A stretch of DNA of 64,000 bases from Xylophilus rhododendri (GTDB lineage Bacteria > Pseudomonadota > Gammaproteobacteria > Burkholderiales > Burkholderiaceae_C): the NCBI RefSeq assembly GCF_009906855.1, contig NZ_CP047650.1:5704001-5768000 (forward strand), written 5' to 3'. The position numbers and the translations under genes are program-made. This document shows positions 56,865 through 64,000 of this stretch, in pieces. Numbering within the stretch: position 1 is the first letter of the stretch; each line of letters starts with the position of its first letter. The notes beneath the pieces are model-generated. The model had not been told where the DNA came from. It worked only from the letters and a program-made list of their open reading frames with translations, and did not search any database.

Positions 56865-57776
56865 ATGTGGATGATCGTCTCGTCGTTGCTGTTCGCCGTC
56901 ATGGGCGTGTGTGTCAAGAAGGGCTCGCTGGCCTTCACCAGTGCCGAGCTGGTGTTCTGGCGAGGCATCATCAGCATGGTGGTCATCGGCCTGCTGGCCC
57001 GCGCCCAGGGCGTGAGCCTGAAGACCCGCCACGGCAAGCTGCATGCGTCGCGCAGCCTGGTCGGCGGCTTCTCCATGGGCACCTGGTTCTACTGCATGGC
57101 CGCCGTGCCGCTGGCCGGGGCGATGACCCTCAACTACCTCAGCAGCGTCTGGGTGGCGCTGTTCCTGGTCGGCGCCGGCTTCGTGGCCTACCTGGGCGGC
57201 GGGCGGGAGAGCGAGGGCCGCATGCTGCTCGGCCAGCTGGCGCTGCTGGCCACGGTGGTGGCGGGCTTTTCCGGGGTGGTGATGATCCTGCGGCCCTCGG
57301 CCGATCCGCAGTCGCTGATCCCCACGCTCAGCGGCCTGCTGTCCGGGCTGCTGGCGGCTTTCGCCTACCTGCAGGTGGTGGCGCTGTCGCGGGTGGGGGA
57401 GCCGGAGATCCGGGTGGTCTTCTATTACGCCGTGGCCTCCGCCGTGCTGGGGGCCTTGTGGATGCTGTTCACCGGCATCTCCGAATGGCACTGGTCGAAC
57501 GCGATCTGGCTGCTGCTGATCGGCTTCTGCTCGGCCTTCGCCCAGCTCTCGCTGACCCGGGCCTACGGTTCGGCCCGCTCCCATGTCGAAACGCTGGTCG
57601 TGGCCAACCTGCAGTACTTCGGCATCCTCTTCGCGGTGATGTTCGGCATGTGGTTCCTGGGCGAGCAGATCGACGCGCTGGGCTGGACCGGCATCGCCAT
57701 CGTGATCGGCAGCAGCGTCGCGGCCACACTCATCCGCGACCGGATGTTCCCGAAGGCTCCTGTCGAAGAGCACTGA
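56865..57776 (+). CDS. DMT superfamily transporter, EamA domains
   Basis: 303 residues from the ATG at 56865 with ten hydrophobic helices in two EamA repeats (about 3-135 and 150-295). Family segments are FTSAELVFWRGIISMVVIG in repeat 1 and ANLQYFGILFAVMFGMWFLGEQI in repeat 2. It probably exports or imports a small metabolite; nothing in the context narrows it. Its 3' end overlaps the fumarase-like gene tail to tail by 47 bases. Confidence 0.9.
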   Translation: MWMIVSSLLFAVMGVCVKKGSLAFTSAELVFWRGIISMVVIGLLARAQGVSLKTRHGKLHASRSLVGGFSMGTWFYCMAAVPLAGAMTLNYLSSVWVALFLVGAGFVAYLGGGRESEGRMLLGQLALLATVVAGFSGVVMILRPSADPQSLIPTLSGLLSGLLAAFAYLQVVALSRVGEPEIRVVFYYAVASAVLGALWMLFTGISEWHWSNAIWLLLIGFCSAFAQLSLTRAYGSARSHVETLVVANLQYFGILFAVMFGMWFLGEQIDALGWTGIAIVIGSSVAATLIRDRMFPKAPVEEH

Positions 57777-59172
57777 GGCCATGCGGCGCGGCCATGGCCG
57801 CGGCATCCACATGGCGATCGTAGTCCTCTGCGCTGATGAGGCCCAGCGAGACCGCTGCTTCCCGCGGACCGCGGTTGGAAGCCAGCGCTTCCCGCACGAT
57901 AGCGGCCACCCGGTCGTAGCCCAGCACCGGATTGAGCACGGTCACCGCCAGCAGCGCGTTCTCCACGTTGGCGGCCAGCCGTTCGTGGTTCAGCTCCAGC
58001 CCGGCCACCAGGCGCAGGGCGAACACCCGCACCGCATCGGCCAGCACCCGGATCGACTGCAGCAGGTTGTGGATCAGCAGCGGCTTGGCCACGTTCAGCT
58101 CGAAATTGCCGCTGGCATTGGCCATGGTGACGGTGACATGGTTGCCCATCACCTGCAGCCCCGCCTGCACCAGCACCTCGGCGATGGTCGGATTGCGTTT
58201 GCCCGGCATGATGGAAGAGGTCAGGCCGTCGTCCGGGATGCGCAGCTCGCCCAGGCCGCAGCGCGGGCCGGAGCCCAGCAGGCGCAGGTCGTTGGCCATC
58301 TTGATGAGCGAGCTGGCCAGGGTGTTGAGGGCGCCCGAGGCCTCCACCAGCGCGTCGTGCACGCCCATGCCTTCGAACTTGCTCGGATTGGGCACGAAGG
58401 CGGTCGCGGTCAGCCGGCTCAGTTCCTCGCAGAAGGCGGTGTCGAAGCCCGGCGGCGCGTTCAGCCCGGTGCCGGCCGCGGTGCCGCCCTGCGGCAGCAC
58501 CCTCAGCCGGGGCAGGGTGCCGGCCACCCGTTCCATGCCGAGGTCGACCTGGCGGGTGAAGGCGTCGAAGGCCTGGTCCACCGTCATCGGCACCGCATCC
58601 ATCAAGTGGGTGCGGGCGATCTTCACCACGCCGCGAAAGGCCTGGGTGCGGTCCGCCAGGCTGTCGCGCAGCACGGCCAGCGCCGGCAGCAGGCGCTGCT
58701 GGATTTCCAGCGTGGCGGCGATATGCATCACGGTCGGGAAACTGTCGTTGGACGACTGCGAGGCGTTCACATGGTCGTTCGGATGCACCGGGCTTTTGCC
58801 GCCGCGCGGCTGGCCCAGCAGCTCGTTGGCTCGGTTGGCCACGACCTCGTTGGCGTTCATGTTCGTCTGCGTGCCGGATCCGGTCTGCCAGATGGTGAGG
58901 GGGAAGTCCGCATCGAAGCGGCCCCGGCTGAGTTCGGCGGCGGCGCGCTCGATCGCGTCGGCGCGTTCGGCGTCCAGCGCGCCGCAGCGCAGGTTGGCGC
59001 GCGCGGCCGCCATCTTCTGCAGGCCGAAGGCGTGCAGCAGGCAGGGCGGGAAATACTCGGTGCCGATGGTGAAGACCGCCAGCGCGCGCTGGGTCTGCGC
59101 GCCCCAGTAGCGCTCGGCCGGTACTTCGACCGGGCCGAATGCGTCGTGTTCGATGCGGGTGCCGGGCGTCAT
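57730..59172 (-). CDS. Class II fumarase-like hydratase/lyase (FumC family)
   Basis: 480 residues of the fumarase/aspartase superfamily. The start has GPVEVPAERYWGAQTQRAL; catalytic His is in ARTHLMDAVPMTVDQ and the catalytic Ser loop is TSSIMPGKRNPTIAEV, where true FumC reads SSIMPGKVNPTQCEA. NASGNFELNVAKPLLIHNLLQSIRVLAD follows as in FumC. The altered loop suggests a dedicated paralogue. It is last in an operon with a Bug protein and another superfamily lyase and may hydrate the fumarate released by that lyase to malate (inference). Confidence 0.85.
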   Translation of the reverse strand: MTPGTRIEHDAFGPVEVPAERYWGAQTQRALAVFTIGTEYFPPCLLHAFGLQKMAAARANLRCGALDAERADAIERAAAELSRGRFDADFPLTIWQTGSGTQTNMNANEVVANRANELLGQPRGGKSPVHPNDHVNASQSSNDSFPTVMHIAATLEIQQRLLPALAVLRDSLADRTQAFRGVVKIARTHLMDAVPMTVDQAFDAFTRQVDLGMERVAGTLPRLRVLPQGGTAAGTGLNAPPGFDTAFCEELSRLTATAFVPNPSKFEGMGVHDALVEASGALNTLASSLIKMANDLRLLGSGPRCGLGELRIPDDGLTSSIMPGKRNPTIAEVLVQAGLQVMGNHVTVTMANASGNFELNVAKPLLIHNLLQSIRVLADAVRVFALRLVAGLELNHERLAANVENALLAVTVLNPVLGYDRVAAIVREALASNRGPREAAVSLGLISAEDYDRHVDAAAMAAPHGLSALRQEPSGTSGRG

Positions 59173-59178
59173 CGCGGC

Positions 59179-60168
59179 TCAGTCGAGGCTGATGTGGGCT
59201 TCGGCGGCGACCTTCTTCCAGCGCTCCACCTCGGAGGCCGTGTGCTGGCCCAGCGCCGTGGCGGAAGCGTCCGCCGTGGGCAGCAGGCGGATGCCCTGGG
59301 CGGCCATCTTCTGGGTCCAGGCCTTGTCTTCCAGCGCCTTCAGGTAGGCGTCGGACATCTTCGAGACGATCTCCTTGGGCGTGCCCCTGGGCGCGTACAG
59401 GCCGAACCAGGTGGAGGTCTCGAAACCCGGCAGCACCGTGGCGCCCAGCGTGGGCACGCCGGGGAACTGGCTCATCTCCTTCTCGGAGGTCAGGCCGATG
59501 GCCTTGAGCCGGGCACCGACCTGGGGCAGCGCGGTGTTGGTCTGGTCGAACATGGCATCGACCTGGCCGGCGATCAGGTCGTTCATCGCCGGGCCCGCGC
59601 CCTTGTAGGCCACCTGGGTGATGCGGATGCCGGCCCGGCTGGCGAACAGCGCCGCCACCAGGTGCGAGGTGGAGCCCACGCCGGCATTGCCGAAATTGAG
59701 CTTGCCCGGGTTCTGCTTGGCATAGGCGATCAGCTCGGCCGCCGAGCCGTAAGGCGACCTGGTGCTGACCAGCAGCACCAGCGGCGTATCGGGCATGCGC
59801 AGCACCGGCTCGAAGTCCTTCACCGGGTCGTAGGCCAGTTTCTTGTAGAGGGCGGGCGCCGCGCCCATGTAGCCCATGTGGCCGACCAGGAAGGTGTAGC
59901 CGTCCGGCGCGGCGCGGGCCGCCTTGGTCGAGCCTATGGTGCCGCCGGCACCGGCCGCGTTGTCGATCAGGATGGTCTGGCCGAGCTGGCGGCCGGTGTG
60001 GTCGGCGATGTCGCGGGCCAGGGCGTCGGTGGGGCCGCCGGCGGCGAAGGGCACGATCCAGCTGATCGGCCGGGTCGGCCAGGCCTGGGCCCGGGACATC
60101 GCGGGTGCGGCCAGGGCGGCGATGCCGGCGGCGAGGGTGAGGGCCAGGGTGCGTCTTGTGTGCAGCAT
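59179..60168 (-). CDS. Bug-type tripartite tricarboxylate transporter solute-binding protein
   Basis: 329 residues from the ATG at 60168, with a signal peptide (LALTLAAGIAALAAPAMSRAQ). Bug core: ISWIVPFAAGGPTDALARDIA, NAAGAGGTIGSTKAARAAPDGYTFLVG and QVAYKGAGPAMNDLIAGQVDAM. It lies 35 bases downstream of the lyase gene and six bases before the fumarase-like gene. As part of this catabolic operon it should bind the substrate outside the cell. Confidence 0.9.
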   Translation of the reverse strand: MLHTRRTLALTLAAGIAALAAPAMSRAQAWPTRPISWIVPFAAGGPTDALARDIADHTGRQLGQTILIDNAAGAGGTIGSTKAARAAPDGYTFLVGHMGYMGAAPALYKKLAYDPVKDFEPVLRMPDTPLVLLVSTRSPYGSAAELIAYAKQNPGKLNFGNAGVGSTSHLVAALFASRAGIRITQVAYKGAGPAMNDLIAGQVDAMFDQTNTALPQVGARLKAIGLTSEKEMSQFPGVPTLGATVLPGFETSTWFGLYAPRGTPKEIVSKMSDAYLKALEDKAWTQKMAAQGIRLLPTADASATALGQHTASEVERWKKVAAEAHISLD

Positions 60169-60203
60169 TTCTTGTCTCCGTCTTGTGTGTGATGTCCCGG
60201 ATC

Positions 60204-61577
60204 TCAGGCCACGCGGGCCGAGAGTTCGATCGCCCGGTCCACCATCTGCGGCGCCAGTCCCAGGTAGTTGGCGGGGTCGGTCAGCCGGTCGATGGCAGCG
60301 CGGTCGAAATGCGCGGTGACCTCGGGCAGCGCCATCAACGCCTCGGCCAGGGTGCCGCCCTGCGTGTTGACGGTGCGGCAGGCGTCGTAGACCACGTCGT
60401 GCGCCTGCTGGCGGCCGATGAAGGGCGCCATGCCCATCATCACGGCCTCGGCCACGATCAGGCCCTTGCTGATGCCCAGGTTGTGGGCCATGCGGGCCTC
60501 GTCCACGATCAGGCCGCCGAGGGCGAACTTGGCCTGGTGCAGGGCGCCGGCGCTCAGCACGAAGCTCTCGGGGATCGCGATCCACTCGGCATGCCAGGGG
60601 CCGGTGGCGCGCTCGAAATCCTGCACCGTGGCATCCAGCATCAGGCCGGCATGCTGGCGCACCGCCTTCGAGGCGGCCAGCATCAGCTCGCTGGAGATGG
60701 GGTTGCGCTTCTGCGGCATGGTGCTGCTGGCGCCGCGGCCCTTCACGAAGGGCTCGTAGACCTCGGCGAACTCGGTGCTGGCCATGATCATGATGTCCAG
60801 CGCGATCTTGCCGAGCGAGCCGGTGATCAGGCCCAGCAGGTTCACCGCCTCGGCGAAACCGTCGCGCGCCACATGCCAGGTGGTGGCGGGCACGCCCAGC
60901 TGCAGTTCCTCGGCCATGGCGGCCTGCACCTCGAAGCCCTTGTCGCCGAGCGAGGCCAGGGTGCCGGCGGCACCGGCGAACTCCACCACCGCCACCCGCG
61001 GCCGCAACTGGGCCAGGCGTTCCTGGTGGCGGTCGAACATGGCCAGCCAGATCGCCACCTTGTAGCCGAAGGTCACCGGCAGCGCCTGCTGCAGGTGGGT
61101 GCGGCCGGCCATGGGGGTGTCGCGGTGCGTCCTGGCCAGGCCGGCGAGGATGGCGCGCAGCTCGCGGATGTCGCCGTCGATGCTGTCGAGCGCATCGCGC
61201 ACCTGCAGGGCGACGGCCGTGTCCATGATGTCCTGGGTGGTGGCGCCCCAGTGCACATAACGGCCGGCATCGCCGCACATGGCCACCAGCTGGTGCACCA
61301 GGGGCAGGATGGGATAGCCGACGATGTCGGTCTCCTCGCGCATGTGGTCGAAGTCGATGCGCTCTATCTTCGATTCGCGGGCGATCACCTCGGCTGCCTC
61401 GGCCGGGATCACGCCGACCCGGGCCTCGGCCTTGGCCAGCGCCACTTCGGCATCGATATAGCGCTGGATCAGCGCCCGGTCGGAAAAGATCTCGCGCATC
61501 TTCGCGGTGCCGAAGGCATCCCGAAAGAGAATCGAGTCGATGACGGTGCTGGCAAAAAAGCTGGAACTGGACGGCAT
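60204..61577 (-). CDS. Fumarase/aspartase-superfamily lyase (adenylosuccinate lyase / CMLE-like)
   Basis: 457 residues. The superfamily marks are HWGATTQDIMDTA, GRTHLQQALPVTFGYKVA and the signature GASSTMPQKRNPISSE. It most resembles 3-carboxy-cis,cis-muconate cycloisomerase and adenylosuccinate lyase relatives. No protocatechuate genes are near, so the PcaB role is unlikely. Most family members split a succinyl compound and release fumarate, which would fit the fumarase-like protein in the same operon. It is first in the operon and divergent from the GntR regulator. Confidence 0.87.
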   Translation of the reverse strand: MPSSSSFFASTVIDSILFRDAFGTAKMREIFSDRALIQRYIDAEVALAKAEARVGVIPAEAAEVIARESKIERIDFDHMREETDIVGYPILPLVHQLVAMCGDAGRYVHWGATTQDIMDTAVALQVRDALDSIDGDIRELRAILAGLARTHRDTPMAGRTHLQQALPVTFGYKVAIWLAMFDRHQERLAQLRPRVAVVEFAGAAGTLASLGDKGFEVQAAMAEELQLGVPATTWHVARDGFAEAVNLLGLITGSLGKIALDIMIMASTEFAEVYEPFVKGRGASSTMPQKRNPISSELMLAASKAVRQHAGLMLDATVQDFERATGPWHAEWIAIPESFVLSAGALHQAKFALGGLIVDEARMAHNLGISKGLIVAEAVMMGMAPFIGRQQAHDVVYDACRTVNTQGGTLAEALMALPEVTAHFDRAAIDRLTDPANYLGLAPQMVDRAIELSARVA

Positions 61578-61604
61578 GGTGGGCGGCTGTGGATGATGGC
61601 TGTA

Positions 61605-61616
61605 AGGTACGTACCT
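61605..61616. promoter_or_regulatory. Palindromic operator for the GntR regulator
   Basis: AGGTACGTACCT is a perfect 12-bp palindrome in the gap between the divergent lyase and gntR genes. A second one, TTAAATTTAA (61623-61632), lies beside it. TAATAT at 61630-61635 is a likely -10 box eight bases before the TTG at 61644. Confidence 0.65.
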
Positions 61617-61643
61617 AATATCTTAAATTTAATATGACCGGAC

Positions 61644-62480
61644 TTGAAAGCAGGCCAGGGTTTATCCCGGGCGATCCGCGGGCGGGCCGCCGTGGCTGAT
61701 GTGCTGTACGTGCAGATCGCACGCGACCTGGCCGCCCGCATCGCCTCGGGCGAGCTGGCGGTGGGCTCGGTGCTGCCCAAGGAGGTGGACCTGGCCGTCA
61801 CCCTGGGCGTGAGCCGCCACACGCTGCGCGCGGCGATCCAGGAGCTGGAGCAGCTGGGCCTGGTCTCGCGCCGCCGCAAGCTCGGCACCCGGGTGGAGGC
61901 CCGCGAGCCCAGCGGGCATTACCGCCAGGCCCTGAGTTCACTGGAAGACCTGATCCACTACGGCCAGGCCCATGGCCGGGTGCTGCAGTCCACCCGCACG
62001 GTGGTGGCCGACCGCGCCCTGGCCCGGCAGATCGGCTGCGCGGCCGGCAGCACCTGGCTGAAGATCTCCTTCATGCGCCTGGACGGCGCGGCCGAGCCCA
62101 AGCCGATCGGCTGGACCGATGTGTATGTGGATGCGGAGCAGGGCGATGTCTCCAGCCTGCCGGAGCGGGTGGCCGGCTCGCCCGATGTGCTGGTCGCCAC
62201 CCTGCTGGAAACGCACTACGGCCGCCGCGTTGCCCAGGTGCGCCAGGATGTGCACGGCGCGCTGGTGCCGGCAGAGCTGGCCGAGGCGCTGCAGGCTGAG
62301 GCCGGAACGCCTGCGCTGCGCATCGTGCGGCGTTATCTGGACGAGGCCGGCCGGCTGATCGACCTGAGCATCACCCTGCATCCGGCCGACCGCTATGTGT
62401 TCTCCATGCAGCTGACCCGGGAGCAGGCCAGCGCCGCGCAGCCCGCGGCCACGCCGGAGCCGGCTAGTAGCCGCCGCTGA
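61644..62480 (+). CDS. GntR family regulator, HutC/UTRA subfamily
   Basis: 278 residues from a TTG at 61644, eight bases after a TAATAT box; a GTG at 61692 is the alternative start. The winged helix (about 22-90, YVQIARDLAARIASGELAVGSVLPKEVDLAVTLGVSRHTLRAAIQELEQLGLV) is followed by a UTRA effector domain (about 105-260, with WLKISFMRLDG and RIVRRYLDEAGRLIDLSITLHPADRY). It should repress the lyase/Bug/fumarase operon until its substrate is bound. Confidence 0.88.
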   Translation: MKAGQGLSRAIRGRAAVADVLYVQIARDLAARIASGELAVGSVLPKEVDLAVTLGVSRHTLRAAIQELEQLGLVSRRRKLGTRVEAREPSGHYRQALSSLEDLIHYGQAHGRVLQSTRTVVADRALARQIGCAAGSTWLKISFMRLDGAAEPKPIGWTDVYVDAEQGDVSSLPERVAGSPDVLVATLLETHYGRRVAQVRQDVHGALVPAELAEALQAEAGTPALRIVRRYLDEAGRLIDLSITLHPADRYVFSMQLTREQASAAQPAATPEPASSRR

Positions 62481-62838
62481 CCCGGCGGCAGTAGAAGCGC
62501 AGCCGGTGGCCGTCCGGGTCGGCCGCCACGAAGGTATAGGCGAAGGCCATGTGGTTCGGCGGCTCGACGATGGCCAGGCCCCGGCGCACCCAGTCGGCAT
62601 GCATCCGGTCCACATCGCCATGGGTGCTGACCGGAAAGTCCAGTTCGAAGCCGGACGAGGGCAGGGCACCGGCGGAGGCGATGCTGTCGCGCTGCGCCAG
62701 GCCCAGGCGCGCGCCGGATTCCTGGAAGAACATCACGAAGGTGGCCTCGAAGGGCACCGGCTGCTGCCCGAGAAGCTCGGCGTAGAAGCGGCTGCTTCGT
62801 TCGAGATCGCTCACATAGAGGATGAAAGAAGCGTCCAA
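62464..62838 (-). CDS. VOC family protein (glyoxalase/bleomycin-resistance fold)
   Basis: 124 residues from a TTG at 62838 preceded by GAGG eight bases away. It has two beta-alpha-beta-beta-beta units: SFILYVSDLERSSRFYAELLG and the second with FAYTFVAADPDGHRLRFY, which holds the usual Glu/His/Tyr-type metal-site positions in part. The activity is unknown. It overlaps the end of the GntR gene tail to tail by 17 bases. Confidence 0.82.
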   Translation of the reverse strand: MDASFILYVSDLERSSRFYAELLGQQPVPFEATFVMFFQESGARLGLAQRDSIASAGALPSSGFELDFPVSTHGDVDRMHADWVRRGLAIVEPPNHMAFAYTFVAADPDGHRLRFYCRRVSGGY

Positions 62839-62931
62839 AAGAGCTACCTCGCGGCGGGATGGATGGGCAGGACGGGCCGGTGCGGACCGCGTCCCCAATA
62901 ATGACCGGCGATGCTAATCACCGGAACTGAC

Positions 62932-64000
62932 ATGAAGATGAAGATCGGCGCCTTGTTCGTGGGACTGGCGTCCCTGTCCGCTGGCGCGCAGGCCAGGCCC
63001 GGCCCCGACGCCGTGACCGCCCGCGACCTGTGGGTGGAGCCGCCCACGTTGCAGGCGATCGGCCTCGAATGGCGCATCGAGGGCGACGGCAACCGCAATG
63101 CCAGCGTCGAGGTCGAATACCGCGAGGCGGGGCAGGGCGCCTGGCTGCCGGCCATGCCGCTGGTGCGCTCGCAGGGCGAGAAGGTCGGCAACCTGGTGCC
63201 GCCACGGGCCAATTTCCATCCGGACCCGAACCGCTACGTCAACCCCAATATGTTCGCCGGCAGCATCTTCGGCCTGCTGCCGGACACCCGCTACCAGGTG
63301 CGCCTGAAGCTCGCCGATCCCGACGGCGTGCGCGGCGGCGGCAGCCGCACCGTCGAGGTCCGCACCCGGGCCGAGCCGATGCCGGCGCCGGGCGGCAAGG
63401 TCTATCACGTCTACCCCATCGGCTGGACCGGCCCCAAGCAGGAGCCGGCCTTCACCGGCCTGATGGAGGCCTACTACGAAGGCGCGGCCAGCTCCGACTT
63501 CCAGGGCACCTTCCCGCCCCGGGTGAAGCCGGGCGACACGGTGCTGGTGCATGCCGGCACCTACCAGTCCGACCGGGTGCACTACCTCAACGGCCTGCCG
63601 CATCCGGGCTACAACGCCCTCAGCACCCTGTTCGACGGCACCTACTACCTCACGGCCAGCGGCACGGCCGACAAACCCATCGCCATCAAGGCCGCGGGCG
63701 ACGGCGAAGTCATCTTCGACGGCAACGGCGCGCAGACCTTCTTCAACCTGATGGCCGCCAACTACAACTACTTCGAGGGCATCACCTTCCGCAATGCCAA
63801 CCTGGTGTTCCTGCTGGGCCTGAAGAACATCGCCGGGGCCAGCGGCTTCACGCTCAAGCATTCCAGGCTCTACGACATCGGCCGCGGCGTGCAGGACGAC
63901 TGGTCGGGCTCGAAGAACTTCTACATCGCCGACAACGAATTCATCGGCCGCCACGACCCGAAGAAGATGATGGGCTGGCGCGGCGCCGAGTGGGAGAAGC
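62932..64000 (+). CDS. Secreted right-handed beta-helix-like protein (3' truncated by window)
   Basis: The frame is open to the last base and so the gene ends outside the window. From the ATG at 62932 (another at 62911) it has a signal peptide (KIGALFVGLASLSAGAQA), an Ig/fibronectin-like region (about 25-150, VEVEYREAGQGAW, YQVRLKLADPDGVRG) and from about residue 180 beta-helix sequence: KPGDTVLVHAGTYQ, KPIAIKAAGDGEVIFDGNGAQ, NYFEGITFRNANLVFLL, GFTLKHSRLYDIG. Such folds occur in polysaccharide lyases and surface proteins; no catalytic residue can be named here. Confidence 0.75.
   Translation, partial: MKMKIGALFVGLASLSAGAQARPGPDAVTARDLWVEPPTLQAIGLEWRIEGDGNRNASVEVEYREAGQGAWLPAMPLVRSQGEKVGNLVPPRANFHPDPNRYVNPNMFAGSIFGLLPDTRYQVRLKLADPDGVRGGGSRTVEVRTRAEPMPAPGGKVYHVYPIGWTGPKQEPAFTGLMEAYYEGAASSDFQGTFPPRVKPGDTVLVHAGTYQSDRVHYLNGLPHPGYNALSTLFDGTYYLTASGTADKPIAIKAAGDGEVIFDGNGAQTFFNLMAANYNYFEGITFRNANLVFLLGLKNIAGASGFTLKHSRLYDIGRGVQDDWSGSKNFYIADNEFIGRHDPKKMMGWRGAEWEK

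Noticed and set aside
57781..60192. 803-codon plus-strand frame opposite the fumarase-like and Bug genes
   Set aside because: Shadow of two recognised proteins, with repeat-like Gly/His/Val/Gln composition.
60204..61577. Assignment as PcaB of the protocatechuate pathway
   Set aside because: None of the other pca genes is present and the gene partners (Bug, fumarase-like, GntR) indicate another substrate.

Overview
The window is GC-rich chromosomal DNA of a betaproteobacterium, most likely Burkholderiales/Comamonadaceae (Variovorax/Xenophilus/Ramlibacter-like; the genus cannot be fixed from the sequence alone). The case rests on four orphan Bug-type tripartite tricarboxylate (TTT) binding proteins, a monomeric isocitrate dehydrogenase, a TadA deaminase fused to a hydrolase domain, a yciB-bolA-parvulin gene string, PEP-CTERM proteins and many small metabolic operons each beside its own regulator. 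Coding density is high. I see no rRNA, tRNA, IS element, prophage or CRISPR array.

Layout. 1-4.1 kb: 3' end of a TonB-dependent receptor overlapping a PepSY membrane protein (iron uptake), a small secreted protein and a DUF1624 membrane protein. 4.2-8.5 kb (minus): SelO-MsrB-YciB-BolA-parvulin and a lipoprotein. 8.6-10.3 kb: PncB and ArfB. 10.3-12.9 kb: an AT-richer patch with an unknown gene, a BacA (prephenate decarboxylase)-like gene broken by a one-base frameshift, and an MFS exporter. 13-17.2 kb: monomeric Icd, an Lrp regulator and divergent MetC. 17.2-21 kb: flavin oxidoreductase, two AhpD/CMD-fold proteins and a Bug protein. 22-27 kb: a Bug protein, then an amino-acid-type ABC transporter with its FCD-GntR regulator. 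27-35.6 kb: NDH-2-like dehydrogenase (frameshifted), lactate-oxidase-type flavoenzyme, 2OG-Fe dioxygenase, UspA, SDR, RluA, a hybrid histidine kinase and a fluoroacetate-dehalogenase-type hydrolase. 35.6-43.8 kb: two paralogous PEP-CTERM proteins flanking a carboxypeptidase G2-like peptidase, TadA fusion, LD-carboxypeptidase, PanE-like reductase, and a secreted protein coupled to a zinc-protease-like lipoprotein. 43.9-47 kb: gluconate module (LacI-type regulator with a frameshift, operator palindrome, gluconokinase, MFS permease). 47-51.4 kb: DUF1993 and an AtuA/Bug/LysR cluster. 51.4-56.3 kb: LuxR-type regulator divergent from a three-subunit periplasmic sugar/polyol dehydrogenase (Tat small subunit, GMC flavoprotein with a Cys cluster motif, triheme cytochrome c). 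56.4-62.5 kb: DUF2721, DMT transporter, then a fumarase-like/Bug/lyase operon under a divergent GntR-UTRA regulator with a palindromic operator. 62.5-64 kb: a VOC protein and the start of a secreted beta-helix-like protein that runs off the window.

Points that stand out: (1) three genes (BacA-like, NDH-2, LacI/GntR) each look broken by loss of one base next to a short homopolymer, which suggests sequencing error or recent decay; (2) the BacA-like plus MFS pair resembles a minimal bacilysin-type locus; (3) many plus-strand genes have a TANANT-like -10 hexamer 6-9 nt before the start codon, consistent with leaderless or near-leaderless mRNAs; (4) the fumarase/lyase/Bug/GntR operon looks like a complete uptake and degradation route for an unknown, probably fumarate-yielding, compound.
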